In this document: positions 23,201-35,494 of the stretch, piece by piece
Position numbering within the stretch: position 1 is the first letter of the stretch
How the letters are laid out: the number at the start of each line of letters is the position of its first letter
Assembly: GCF_000499385.1 (NCBI RefSeq)
Contig: NW_013654728.1
Span: 1 to 64,000, forward strand
DNA: 64,000 nt
Direction: 5' to 3'
From: Eimeria necatrix
Taxonomy: Eukaryota > Apicomplexa > Conoidasida > Eucoccidiorida > Eimeriidae
Notes under the pieces: generated by a model
Told to the model about the DNA's origin: nothing
Seen by the model: the letters and a program-made list of their open reading frames with translations, nothing else
Database searches by the model: none
Position numbers and translations under genes: made by a program

Positions 23201-26127
23201 AAAGGTGCTTAATTACCCGAAGAGGCATTGGCGTGTGAAAGCTGAGGTGGGAATGTCGACAATTGCTATGTTTGAAATTGTCAGTGTCATTTGTTGAGTT
23301 TGTGAAGTAATGAGGATTCTTCTGAGAAGTTTGCTGGTAGCTGTTTAGTGTGCTTATTCATGGTTTATTTTTCGATTTGGGCTAATCAGCATTGATCCTT
23401 TGATAGATTATGATACTTGTGAAGCTGACCCATAAGCTGCAATGCATATACACTCTAAGACGGCAAGCAGTAATTTGTGAACTTACGTGCAGACTGTGAG
23501 TGTCACGAAACAGCTAGGCGTGTTTGCATAGGCTTCAAGAGTCTTCAAAACTCAGTCGGTATCTGCATTTAGGGTTTTACACTGTTATAGAGCTCGCGAG
23601 GCTCCCTCTGTTTACGCTTTCCTCGGTGGAGCAGGTTTCTTTTTCGCTGGCTGTTCGCATGCGTTTATGTGCATTGCTTGGGTGTTGCTGTTTGCTGATC
23701 TTTGGATCGGTCAGTGCCGCATGAGGCGGATCTGATATCAGTAGCTGTGCGATGACCTATATGGCGCACCACCTGTTTGGCATTGTTAAGTGCATCGTGC
23801 ATTCAGTTTTTGACGGCATTGAGCTTACCTCCGATACTCAAGCCTGTAGTGGAGTTTTAAGTGAGCGTGGAGCCACAATATGGTATATTTTTGCAACCGC
23901 AGAACGTAGGTTGCATTTGAAAGCTTTGAGCTGACAAATTCAGTTTAGTTGCAGTAGCTACAATGCTCTTCTTTTCTGTGGACGTCGTCTGTAGAATTAT
24001 TTAGAACTCGCTTTCCTATTTTGAGTGTTTATCTTGGGAGCCTGCTTTTTTTTTGCATGCCAACTATGATGATGATTGCGCTAACTGAAGCAAACAGGCT
24101 TGCCCGTGCTGAGCTCATGCATTCTGCACCCAGCATTTAATGGCTGTAGTGATGCTTGTCCAAATAATTGCTTTTATAGCTCCACATGTATCCTTGGAGA
24201 CGTCAAGGAATTTCGCTTGGGAAAATGGCAGCCAGTACGGCATACGTAGTATGCCAGTGAGGGGCTGACATTGTTACGCTGCGGGAGTGGTCTCTACATT
24301 CTTGCTCTGGCAGTAAAAGATAAAGACGTTCGTGTCTGTTTGACTTAGATTTGGTGTGTGTTGCCTGTGTGTCATGTGGAGTTCCCCACTTTTACTGTCC
24401 TTGGCGGGACGTGTGCAGGCTGGTTTTAATGAACGACATGGAGCTGCGTATTCGCATCTTGCACATACACTAATGCGCTGTCGACAGCGTGCCATCTCCA
24501 GGCATACTTTCCCACCTGCGACATTAACTTTTGGTCTATCGCCTTCAGGCAACTAAAATGAGCGTGAGGTTTTATACTCATTAGGAAGGACTTACGCCTA
24601 TTCAGTCTAAAATTGATTTGAGAGTGCGTATCGTTCTTTCTCGGCAACTTTCAGATAGTGCGTCAGATTTAATTTTTGTCAGTGATGGCTTGGTGCCCCA
24701 CGACTTATGTAGAACCGCTGGCCCTAGTTTGACCTGAGTGTCCCGGTGCTATTGCTCTCCGCATATGTGGTATATTTCGTGACATGCTGTTCTGTATGTT
24801 CATTTGCAAACAGCGTGAGCATTTTCAGTGGTAAGCGTAACTGCTTGGTGTGCATAGGAAACATTCTCTTTCATTGTTTGATGCCTTTTGACCTTCAAAT
24901 TCTGGCCTTTAGCGGCTCGTCGCAGGCAGTCTGTGAATCCAAGATAGTTGGCTGACTACATGCACAGGCTGTAAGTAGCGTGGAGCACGTGGAGGCCTTG
25001 GAAGCACAATCGGATCTCACATTTCATTTTTCCGTGTGTTTGAGGTGTCATGCATTTTGTCTATTGTCTCTCTTAGCGAGGAGAATGGGTTCCCGCAAAT
25101 GCCGCGGGGCTCCATGTTTTTATGGTTTCTAACTCGCCACGTTGCTGCTCCTGAACACTTTGTGCCTCGTGTGGAAAATCTGTTTTGACTGGCTTCCGGC
25201 ATCCGGACATGTCTGTCACGTGTACGTGGGCATGTGTGTGATGGGAATGGGTTATTATAGGTGAAATATCGTTGAGGTCTCAGGATATTTCGAATTCACA
25301 ACACACAGTCAGTATGTTACGCGGATTCTCTTGTGGTACGCGTTTACAGTTATTCAGTATCTGACTGGCTCTCTGCATGCACAAGCGTCGCGTGTAGAAG
25401 TCTTCAAGACTATTTATTTAGTAGGCAGTCGTTTTGCTCACCAAGTCACCAAGTATGGGCATTGCTGCAGTAACTGCATCAACGGCACCTGCTTGTTGTA
25501 GCTCTCAAACATTCCGCACTCTGTGTCGAAGGGCTTCAACCATGTTCATTCGACTAATGGCTATGGCTGCTTCACGTACCTGAGAACACTGAGAATTATC
25601 GCTTTGGCATTTACTAGCTAGTGCGGCATACGTGAAGTCTGTATATGAGATGTTAGCGGTTCGAATTTAGAAGATTAATCTCAACTTGTACACTCTGGGT
25701 CTGTGGAAAGTTCCATCGATCATTGTGTTCTTTGTAGAATTTCCAGTTTGCCTATAGGCTGCTAAATGTTTCTGCGCTGTTTTTCATGGTGTGTTTGTCT
25801 TGTCACAATTGTTCCCTTCGCGTGATTGACACTGCAAGAAATTTGCGCAAGCCACAAGCCGTAGGCAAATGAATGGATTTATTTAGTCCTCAACTTCGAA
25901 AGTTAGGTGGGCACAACTTGACTCACGTTCCGTGTGTATTCTAATAACGAAAATTTAGTACAGTATTCCCGGGTTTTTCATTTCCGTGTTCACATTCTGC
26001 GGAGCTGGCAGTGGCAGAGTTCACAGATTTCAATTGTAATCTTCGGATGCATCGTTGTGCTGTGTGGGGTCATGGTTGGCAGCGCTTGGTAACAAGGCCT
26101 GCCGCGAATCTCAATACCTCCAGTGTT
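23201..26127. other. T/G-rich stretch, no firm genes
   Basis: A very diverged echo of block A appears at about 23430-23530 (gcatatac, acttacgtgcagactgtgag, ggcgtgtttgcat). A possible exon at 24421-24556 begins after gtgtgcag (AGFNERHGAAYSHLAHTLMRC..) but has no clear donor. Otherwise I see nothing. Confidence 0.35.
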
Positions 26128-26856
26128 TTAACTATTTATATGGCGTCTGTATTGGAGCTGATTGCCTGTAGCGCGCTCTCGCCTCACGTCTTCTTCAGCG
26201 GCGCGCACAAGATTTGAAACTAGTTTGAGGCAAGTGAATGTACGCACTGAGTTTCGCGTACTTCGACATGTTTTCCTCAGTGTTTTATGTGACGCAAAGA
26301 TTCTTTCGTGCATGAAGCGTTCTAGATTCTCTTCTCGGTCATCCGCGTCAATACAGGGTGCTTGGACACGTTGCTCGGTCAGAGGCTTCCTTACTGTTGT
26401 ATGCCACGACGTATGCCATTTGGTAATAGCACTGTACAGTCGCACTTGTTTCATTGCTGATCGGGCATCTGTTTTTAAAGCCATTACTTGTGTGTAAGTA
26501 TTATCTGCTGGCGTATGTGCCTGGTGTTCTTGTTGCCTAGCATAAGACAATTTTTCCAAACAAGAATATATATAAGTGTATAATGTTGCCTTTCGTAACA
26601 AAGGTGGCTGCTTCGCGGTTTCCCTGGCATAAGCAATGGCAATCGACTTGGTGTTTTGTGCTAAGGATAAGGAATATCTGGTGTAAACTCGCAGTGACTG
26701 CGGCATTTCATCGAACTGTAGCGCTGTACCCGAAGTGGGTAAGCTATGACATACGTGCTTGACGTAGAAGGCAGCATGGTGTAGGCACTGCTGAGGCTTG
26801 CTAAGGAGAGGAAGCCGGTGGATCAGCTTGGGATGCGCAGTACGCTGCAGTATCAT
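26128..26856 (-). CDS. Longest ORF of the gene-poor region, 242 aa, unrecognised
   Basis: It starts with a true ATG and runs 242 codons. The product is basic, with many Thr, Arg, Lys, His and Gln residues, no signal peptide, no membrane helix and no domain I recognise. Helix-like parts include DDREENLERFMHERI and LVRAAEEDVRRERA. It lies on the A/C-rich strand, where stop codons are scarce, so its length is weaker evidence than it seems. On the other strand 26162-26497 is also open. It could be a real minus-strand gene within otherwise rightward-looking DNA, or a chance ORF. Confidence 0.22.
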   Translation of the reverse strand: MILQRTAHPKLIHRLPLLSKPQQCLHHAAFYVKHVCHSLPTSGTALQFDEMPQSLRVYTRYSLSLAQNTKSIAIAYARETAKQPPLLRKATLYTYIYSCLEKLSYARQQEHQAHTPADNTYTQVMALKTDARSAMKQVRLYSAITKWHTSWHTTVRKPLTEQRVQAPCIDADDREENLERFMHERIFASHKTLRKTCRSTRNSVRTFTCLKLVSNLVRAAEEDVRRERATGNQLQYRRHINS

Positions 26857-28512
26857 GGTTTGCCGTGAATGTCAAGGCAACGTATGATACGTCGAAGTGC
26901 ATCGCGCATGCTACCAACCAGGACATGCCGTCGTCTTCGATCCACATCTTACCTGCACTGTGTGGGGAATAGTATTTGACTGTGGTATGAAATTGCATGC
27001 GAGCGTTTGTAAGGAGAGACAATGTAGCAAGCAGCATTATGTGGCATTAAGTGGCGCTCCAACCTTGATTGGATACGCCATTTGTTCATATGTTGTGGAT
27101 GTATTAGAAAGACATAGACATACTGGCAATGCTTGATGATAAAAGACGGAGTTTGCTGCTTACACCTTACATGAAATGAGAACAGTAAAAGGGATTAATT
27201 CATTGCGAATTTAGTGGGGATCACCACTTCCGTATATCAAGCACTCGCAGTTTGTACGTGTTTCTTGAATTGAATATGCTTTTGCTTAAGGAATAATTAC
27301 ATTGTGCATGTTCTCTCAAACTGAGGTTAATTATTTTTGATGTAGGCAGCTGCAGGCAACTATAACTAACATCAGTGCATGTTGATGTTGGCTGCAACAT
27401 GCAGGTAGTGCGTAGGAGCGTTGATGATGCGCACTGTATAGATCTGACATGTGTAGGTGAGATTAACAAACGCATATCGCGGCATGCAACAGGCGTGCTA
27501 TGAATTTGTAGGAAGCCTCTTTCTGCTGACTCTCTCTGGTTTTTATCTCTCGGCTTGATCTGCATTCAAACACTGTTCGAGGAGCAACTGGTGCCGGCGG
27601 AAGACTTATTTGGACCTGCTTATTAAAGCGTAAGATTCTCCGGCATCTAGGTGATGCTTGTGCTTGCATTTGTGTAGGACAAGGCTAGCCGAAAGCGCCA
27701 GGTTTCTTTTTCTCTGAGTGTACACGGTTCTTGCTTCAAATGGTCGCTCCTCTGATAAAAGCTAATTTAGCATCGGATCTGCCGCCTGAGTGACGCCGGG
27801 TATTTTGGTTCCTTGGAGGCAGATAGTCTTTTGTCGAGTACGGCAGCATTATTTCGCTTATACGTATTCGATTCTGGTACTTTTAGGGCAAGTCGGTGCT
27901 GCGCAGACCCGTTACTCATGCCATTCGATATATGATTTGGCGTTTCGTGCTTGAGAAGGCTCTGCGTGCACTGCGCTGGGTAACTAAGACAAGCGTTTTG
28001 TGACGTTTTGTCATCCCAGTGCTTGCTGGGGCTTTTGCAGTCGTCCAAGTCCATGTTGCACGGCGTTATTTTTAACGAGAATGCTGAATTTCATTGGACT
28101 GCTGCTGAGAAGGGGACGCGTATGATGTTGAGACCCTGGAGCGTTACTACACGAGGTACTGCGTGCAGCCTCGAGGTCCTTTTCCAAGGGTGCGCTCTAA
28201 GAATTTGTGCTTGCCGTAATACTTTGGAATAAAATTACGAGGTTGTCTTCCCAATTATTTGGCTGCTCAGCAAAAGCCGTGCTACTTTCTTCCGGTTCCC
28301 CAGGCTATTGATTTAATCTGCACCAGTGCCAGTCGCGCTTCAAACGATTCTTTGCACCCAACAAACTATGATTTCATATCACTGCATGGCGGGACTGTCC
28401 ATTCTTACTGCAGTGGAATGCTGACGTTTTGTTGTCACCTGGCATGACTGTCAGACAATAATTGCCTGCTTACAGAAACTGCCATTGCACCGCTTTCATG
28501 CCTTGTCTCCAG
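26857..28512. other. Unassigned stretch
   Basis: Short + strand ORFs at 26897-27136 and 28008-28232 (the latter with NENAEFHWTAAEKGTRMML) could be exons, but they lack clear borders or motifs. The minus ORFs 27221-27565 and 27767-28054 look like noise. Confidence 0.3.
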
Positions 28513-28807
28513 CCACCAGTTACGAAAATGTTGTGTATGGCTTGCAAAGCGTAGGTGCTCCGCGTCTGGAGGGAATGTATGTGCTTCCGTTCGAAATGTC
28601 GGGTGGCTTATTCGTGCCTCAAATGCACATTTTTGTGCTCAGAGCTAGTACAGATGAGCTGCTCAGCGCGTGTGAACCAGCGACGAATGCGCAGCCTGGC
28701 GTGAAAGCTGATGTTGAACACGCAGTGTGCGGGCTAACCGGACTGGTAGTTTGCCTTCGCGTCCTTTGGACATTGAGCACATTAAAAAACATTTGCATGC
28801 ATTTTAG
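28513..28807 (+). CDS. Candidate internal exon, unrecognised
   Basis: An acceptor (tgtctccag) precedes 28513 and a donor (ttag|GTAATG) follows 28807. The frame is open across the 295-base exon: ATSYENVVYGLQSVGAPRLEG, then PFEMSGGLFVPQMHIFVLRA, then DELLSACEPATNAQPG. Alternating beta-like hydrophobic strands and balanced composition look more protein-like than the surroundings. I do not recognise the family. It ends just upstream of duplicated block B. Confidence 0.3.
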
Positions 28808-28849
28808 GTAATGCCGACGTAACTTGATTTCTGCGAAGGCGTGCACATA

Positions 28850-31800
28850 TTTTGGTGATGGCGAAAACAGGCGCTGAAAGTTTCTGGTAACGCCAGTGGC
28901 CGAAGCGAGCAGATGCTTAGACACTTTCCAATCCGCACGAAGCTTTCGTCGCCTGTAGTAGGTATCATTCCTCTGATTCTGCTCTTTGGGAGCGTAAGAG
29001 TTCATTTTGGTGCACTTCAGTCCCAGGTGAATACAACACAGCTAGCGCTGATCAGTGAGCCTGCATATTAAAGAGCGCTATGTTGCCTGACGTGTTCAGG
29101 ATGTATGGTTCAACTTGGAGCATTAGCAATCCATATTTTCAGCGGTGCAATGCTGTTGTTAAAACAAAGGCGAGCAGAGCATTGCAGGCTTCGTGCCACT
29201 TAGTGTAGAATGCAAGTGTAGAGTGCAACTTTCGAAAGAACAGCTGCAAATACGTCCTTCTTTATACTTCGAATTGAGTGACCGGAGCTTTTAAAGGGGC
29301 AAGTCAGAAAGTTGCTTAGATAGTCGAGGAAGGATTTGGCATTTGATTTTGATTGAGCAGTGAAGTATTTGAGCTTGCTAAATGCGGGTTCCTAAGTTGC
29401 CGAACACGGTTAATTACAGCACAAGCTACATCTGATTCATCTGGGCGGAGTTGCGAGATGTGAACAAGAGACTCATATCAGAATGGGCCCATAGGCGTAT
29501 GTTTTGTTTGTTGGTGGCGGTGTGCATACTTTCTAGAAGGCAGGGACGTCTTACGTTTGTTTGTTAAGGGGTTCGTCTTCAGTTCTGCTTGCTGGCGCTT
29601 GGGGCTCTCTTATATTTTTTTGCAAGGCTTGGGTGAAGACTTGACAGTGCCAGATAGGCGGCATGGGCCATTTGCTCAGCTGCGAACCAAACGCATATGG
29701 ATAGGACGGTTGCACATTTGGAATTGAAGGCTACCTTTAGTTTACTGTCTCTAGTTCTGCAAGTGTGTGGAGGCCGCATTTCATTGTGAAAAACTACAAA
29801 AATTGCTTGCTAACACTCTGAAATTGCGTTGAAACGCGTTGCTGCAAGTACATCAGCGAAGACTTTGTTAAAGCGTCAGCACAAATTTTTATTTGTCCGC
29901 AGTACTGCTACGCTCGTTACATGCAAAGGACGTGTGTCGTAACACTGAGCACTTGCAACAGATATGAGCGTCTCCGTGCTCTCGCTACGACCATGGTTAG
30001 CTCAACAGCAGCCAGAACTACAGTTGTGGAATGCGCGTTTTTAAATTGGCGGTGCATAGCCGCCCCATTGTATTCTGCAATCTTCTCTAAAGGTGTAATG
30101 TTGGATGCTTCACGAAGACTTCAGCATTTGGTTTCGATTGCTGTCTTCGAACCTGCGACATGCGACTTTCTAAAGCGCCGAACACCGCTCACTGCGGAAC
30201 ATCCAACACGTGCGACGGCAGGTTAAACAGTAGACAGCGGATGCAATCCTGAACACAGCAAATGCCCTATGACAGCGTCAAGAATTTCAATCGGACATTG
30301 CACGTATATCTTGTTTTGCTTATTTGTTGCACTGAAAAGTTGGAATACTCCACAGGGGTTCATACAGCTAATGACTGCTCTGGTTGTGTGTGCAATTGTT
30401 GTATATATCGTGTTGTATTCGGTACATGGGGATGTTTTGCCCGCGCATCTCGTGTCCTTGGAAAGCAGTTGGATGGTTTGCTGAGTTTTGCGACAGCCTT
30501 TACGCTCTGGTAAAAGTCAGTTTTTGGTTCTTTCTTACCACTGTGTCCAGCAGGAACGCGCAGAGTCGGAGAGTGCCTGCTAAAGGGTGCATGTGATGCT
30601 GTTTATCCGAGGCTCGTTCATGGGTGTTAGCGATGTTTCAGGGCCGTGCGGGGATGCACTCAAGACAAAGAAATGCAAGCGTTGGGAATTTGGCTTCCCC
30701 GGAGACAGCGAAAATGAAGTGGCGTTATTTTCAATTGTGGCACTGCTCGCGTCTGTCTCTCTCACAGTTTCTTATCTGACTAGTATTGATGGTGCGTAGG
30801 TCAGCGTTCTATAATTGCCTTTCGCTCACTGTTTTTACCGCATGACAACTAATGAATGGGCTAGTCCGTCTTAGCAACTTCACATTTGGTCACGCGCATG
30901 ACATTCAAAAAAAAGACAAGGAAGATGGATTACAGCTGCAAGTAGGTGCTTTCGCATTATTTGGGAGTCCGTTGATTGGGCGAATCAGATGGTATGTGAC
31001 AGAAGCTGACAGTCTGCATTGGTTAACCTGATGCACCAAGTATCTAGGGTCTCATTCTTTAGTATGTTATTGTCCCATGCGCTTTCTTGTTTAATGCTGG
31101 TGTTGAAGGTAGAAATTTACGTCTTTGAAAGTCACATGCAAATGCTTTGGAGGTGCCACTGACGTATTCCGCTGCGCAAGAAATGTCAAGACGTCCTCAA
31201 GCATCATCAAGTGACTATTGTTGCCGGCAGAGAGTATGTTTTCTTGCGCAAAACCCATATGCAAACGCGTTGCAGACGTGGCAAAGGCAGGCCGGCAGAT
31301 GCAGAACGTTACCTGACGTGGCGTCTGCTGTCTGGAGGGTCGGGATCTTTCCTGTGTCGCGCTCAAGAGTCAAAAACGCTTTGAAAGACAACGTAAACAT
31401 TTGCCGTTGTTTTAAATGCCTGATTAGTTACATTTCGGTAAGTTGGCGTTTGCGGGTGCAAGCCTTCTGCAGGCGGACTGTTGAGTGAATGAATGTTAGT
31501 GAGTAGGAACTGTAAGGTTGGGCAGAATTAGTTATTTTCTCTTTGCGACATTTCTTTTTAATCCCAGATTGGTTATTGAGAAATAAAGGTTTGTTGGAAG
31601 CGTCGTTTGAGCGTTGCATGCGTGTTCGGGTAGTTGGGCGTTTTCCTGTTTCGTGGTGAATCGCTCTCACTAGTATTTTGCACTGAGACATGACTATCTG
31701 CCGCTGCGCCAGAAGTGTTGGTTGGAGTGTGTTTCACGCACAGTCCGCACAGTAAGACTCACGCAAATATTGCGATTTTGTTTTTAGCCGATTCAAGAGT

Positions 31801-31900
31801 TGTTTGCTTAAACAGTAATCTGGTCAGTGGCCGAAGCTGGGAGGTGCGAGCTGAGCTGGCGGGCACCCGAATTCTTCTTGAAAGCCTCGTGCATTCCTTG
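28850..31900 (+). repeat. Segmental duplication block B, copy 1
   Basis: Markers in order: ggcgctga near 28872, ggcatttgattt-gattgag near 29336, cttgctggcgcttggggct near 29588, the closely matching stretch 30269-30780 and cgcaaaacccatat near 31247. Ordered matches occur at 32590-35880. The 30296-30780 stretch is over 90% identical by eye to 34466-34950, much higher than the flanks. Confidence 0.85.
30269..30484 (+). CDS. Small two-helix secreted/membrane ORF, paralogue 1 (71 aa)
   Basis: From the ATG the protein begins MTASRISIGHCTYILFCLFV, a signal-peptide-like helix ending near WNTPQ. A second hydrophobic helix (QLMTALVVCAIVVYIVLYSV) and a short polar tail ending ESSWMVC follow. The same ORF exists at 34444-34656. 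Nine of twelve nucleotide differences change amino acids, so either there is no constraint or it is diversifying. A splice-like acceptor (accactgtgtccag) lies downstream in both copies, so a second exon is possible. Layout matches small coccidian exported membrane proteins; family unknown. Confidence 0.28.
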   Translation: MTASRISIGHCTYILFCLFVALKSWNTPQGFIQLMTALVVCAIVVYIVLYSVHGDVLPAHLVSLESSWMVC

Positions 31901-32194
31901 CTTCTTTGTTTTTACAGAGCCATAAGCAGACACATAGCGAGGACTTCAGCTTACAGCTTGGGCTGCTCTGCCGTTTAGGCTGCGGTGTCGAGATTGCAGT
32001 GTTCGTCATTTGACAGATACAGTGCGCTTTTCCTACATCCGGTCCTTGGTGGCGACTGATACAGGCGACTAAAGGCGGGCACTTCACGTGCACTGTAGAC
32101 TACATATGTGACGCACCACGCTGTGTGGCAGCGTGCATGTGCACGTTTGAGTTGTGGAATGATCTGGATATGGACAGGCCTTAGTTGTTCACAG

Positions 32195-32355
32195 AGGTGG
32201 GAGGAACGAGTCACTTGGCGCGGCTGGTGCTGCGCAAAAGACACAGTTGAGAATCTGTCTAGATTCGACATTCTGTTCGAACTCAACGATACTGTGCGGC
32301 AATCTGGCTTTCAGCTCCTCTTGATACTGCGAAAGTTATCGCGAGTACCTCGCAG
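32195..32355 (+). CDS. Candidate internal exon, unrecognised
   Basis: The acceptor is tgttcacag before 32195 and the donor is CGCAG|GTGCTA after 32355. The 161-base exon is open in one frame: RWEERVTWRGWCCAKDTVEN, then LSRFDILFELNDTVRQSGFQ, then LLLILRKLSRVPR. It has a good amphipathic helix pattern (FQLLLILRKLSRV) and balanced codons. It lies between the two copies of block B, so it is not a duplicate. No family recognised. Confidence 0.33.
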
Positions 32356-33820
32356 GTGCTAGTTTGCACAAGGAGTAAGGCCGTTGTAGAAGTGCAGCGA
32401 CAGCAACGAAGCAAGTCGTACTTGTTTCTCCCATGCGTCTCGGTATTTGGCATGAGATACGCACACAGACAAAACTGAGAGTTCGCTAGAGCGTATAACG
32501 AGCACTAGGTGGAAGCGGGGTCGTTTACGCGTACTCTAAATAATGTCTAAGTGATTCTTCCTGCACAGTGCCATTGTGACTATTCTTGGAATGCCGAAGG
32601 CAGGCGCTGAGATCATCTGGTGACGCCTCGGGCTGGAGCAAACAAACATTCAAACTGTTCCAGTTTACGCGAAATGTGTGCCGCCTGCTGCAGATGGCAT
32701 TCAGCCAATGATTTCATTGTACTGCGTTACGATTTCTTCTGGTTCAACAGAGTCTCAAGTAGGAACTACGGAGCCAACGCTGATCCATATATCTGCATGT
32801 TCAAATGCGCGATGTTTATTGACGTATGCAGAATGTGTGTTACAACTCGGGGCATTAAAAACTCATCTTGCAAGGGTCACAGTGATGTTGCTAGGACAAT
32901 ATTGAGCCACACACTGCAGGCGCCGCCTCCCTGATATAGCAAATATCGAATTTGCTGCTATGTGATGCGGCCGTCCTCGTCCGCGTTTCTAATTTCTGCA
33001 AGCTGAAACTGAGCGTGAAGAGCTAAGTGCGGCTAGAGCATTTGCTCCGTGGTTCAGCGATACTCTTTTTCTCGACTTTTGGAACGTTCAGTGCTTACAA
33101 GTAAGGCATTCCTATGCGATTTTTTTTGGAGAGAACACGCGTATGTCTATTTGCAGCTCTCGGCGGCAGATGATGCATTCTTCGGAAAACAAAATCCGAG
33201 GAAGAATTCGGCAGGTATAATCAGTGAAGCATTCGAGCTTGCTAAGTGCTGGTTTATAGTTTGGGGAGCACGTTTGATTGCGGTGCAGGTTACGTCGAAT
33301 ATGTCCGTCTCTAGTTGTGAGGTACGCAGAAGACGTTTGTTTCAGAATGGTCCTGTAGATGTTTGTTTTTTTGTTGGTGCTTGCGTGCGTACTTGGTAAA
33401 TGAAATGGACACCTTAGGCTTGCTTCTCAAGCAGTTGATCTTCAGTACTGATGGCTGGCGCTCGGCGCTGTCTTTATTCTTTTGGAAGGCTTCGGTGAAG
33501 ACTTGGCAGCGCCAGACAGGCGGCGTGTGCTATTTGCTTTCGCTGCGAACCGAGGGCATATGAATATGATGTTTGCACCTTAAACGTTGGGCTGTATATT
33601 TGGCTCATCGCCAGAACTATTGTAAATGTGTCGAAGTTAAATCTTCGCGTGAAACGCTTTTCAGACCATCTGGCCCTAAGCAGGTAATGATGTTGTACCG
33701 TTACATGCTGCTGTAAATGGAAAGCCATAAACGTGGAATGGAATGACGGATTATTACGCACCTTTGCAAACGCTACAAAGAGAGTGCGTGTGTCTTGTAG
33801 CATTAGCAACTCGTATTGCG

Positions 33821-33850
33821 AGCGTCTCAGTGCTTTTTGAATGAGACGCT
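33821..33850. repeat. Inverted pair of TGAGACG heptamers
   Basis: agcgtctca (33821-33829) and tgagacgct (33842-33850) form a perfect 9-base inverted repeat around a 12-base spacer. TGAGACG equals the WGAGACG promoter word known from Toxoplasma genes. Single copies are common by chance; the inverted pair is less so. Confidence 0.5.
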
Positions 33851-34443
33851 TGTTGAACCGCCCAATGCAGGCACCAGTTGCCTTAGTGTGGAGTACAGAT
33901 ATCGAAATTGCCGCTACAGACCCCTCCTGTTATGTTCTGTGAACTTACTGACCGCCATTTGTAAAGATGCACGGTAAATAGCTGTTCGGATAATCCAGGG
34001 AAAATTTGGCATTCGATTTCCATTGAACAATGAAGTGTTCGAGCTTGTGAAGTATGGGTTTCCTAATTGTTGAACGTGCTTGATTGCAGTACAAGGTTCA
34101 TCCAATACGTCTGGGTTGACTTGCCTGGTGTGCATAAGAGTCTCAGATTGGGCCTGTGCGAGTTCTTTTTGCTTATTGATGGTTGCGTGCGTATTTGGTA
34201 AATGGGTTATACGCCTTACTGTACGTTGTTTTCCTAGGAGTTCCTCTTCAGTACTGCTTGCTGGCGCTTGGGGCTGTCTTTATTTTTTGGGAAGGCTTGG
34301 TCAAAGACTTGGCATCACTAGACGGACGGCGTACGCTATACCTTTCTGCTGCGTAGTAGAAAAGAATGGCGTGGAGGTGGCTGCGGCCTTCGGGATCAAG
34401 CAGTTGCAATACCGTAGAGAGCAAAGGCCCTACGTGCGTAGAG

Positions 34444-34656
34444 ATGCCGTCAAAATTTTTAATGGGACACTGCACGTATATCTTGTTCTGCTTATTTGTT
34501 GCACTGGGAAGTTGGAATACTCCACAGGAGTTCATACAGCTAATGACTGCTCTGGTTGTGAGTGAAATTGTCGTATATATCGTGTTGTCTTCGGTACATG
34601 AGGATGTTGTGCCCGCGCATGTCGTGTCCTTGGAAAGCAGTTGGATGGTTTGCTGA
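34444..34656 (+). CDS. Small two-helix secreted/membrane ORF, paralogue 2 (70 aa)
   Basis: From the ATG the protein starts MPSKFLMGHCTYILFCLFVA, a signal-peptide-like helix. LGSWNTPQ and then a second helix (IQLMTALVVSEIVVYIVLSS) follow, and the tail ends ESSWMVC. Only the first few residues differ in length from paralogue 1. An acidic residue (E at 41) has entered the second helix, which weakens a membrane role for this copy. The open frame extends upstream to another ATG at 34366. Family unknown. Confidence 0.28.
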   Translation: MPSKFLMGHCTYILFCLFVALGSWNTPQEFIQLMTALVVSEIVVYIVLSSVHEDVVPAHVVSLESSWMVC

Positions 34657-35494
34657 GTTTTGCGACAGCCTTCACGCTCTGGTAAAAGTCAGTTTTTGGT
34701 TCTTTCTTACCACTGTGTCCAGCAGGAACGCGCAGAGTCGGAGAGTGCCTGCTAAAGGGTGCATGTGATGCTGTTTATCCGAGGCTCGTTCATGGGTGTT
34801 AGCGATGTTTCAGGGCCGTGCGGGGATCCATTTAAGACAAAGAAATGCATACGTTGGGAATTTGGCTTCCCCGGAGACAGCGAAAGTGAAGTGGCATTAT
34901 TTTAAATTGTGGGACTGCTCGCGTCTGTCTCTGTCACAGTTTTTTATTTGACAAATATTAATGATGGATTATTTAATGTTCTATAGTTCCTTCTTGCTCA
35001 CCAGTTTTTACCACACGAGGCTAGGCTGGTTTCCCAAGTCCACGTCAGCTTTATACCAGCACAGAGCATGCTAGGCTCGTCTTGGATGCTCAAGCTGCTC
35101 CACCTGTTTGGCAACGGCAGTATCTAAAAGGAGTTGTTAATGACTTGCAACAATGAATGTTGGTGACATGGCGCTTCTTCCTACGTTGAATATGGGCCTG
35201 GTTTTGACGTGGTACTGTCGCCCTTAATCAGGCAGTATGTGATGAAGCATTGGTGCTTTTAGTGCGTTGATGATCTGATTTCCAGTGTTTCCTGTAATCA
35301 TGCATTTTGCGATGAATTGTGGTGTTGGGCGAAACAGTTTTCGTCCCTGGAAGTGACATGCTGATGACTTAGATCCGTTACTGAATACGTTCTGCTGCGA
35401 AGAAGCTGTGAAGACTCAAATATCATGAAATGGCTAATGCGGATCTCAGAGAGTATGCAGTCCTGCGTAAAACCCATATCATAACGCCTGATTA

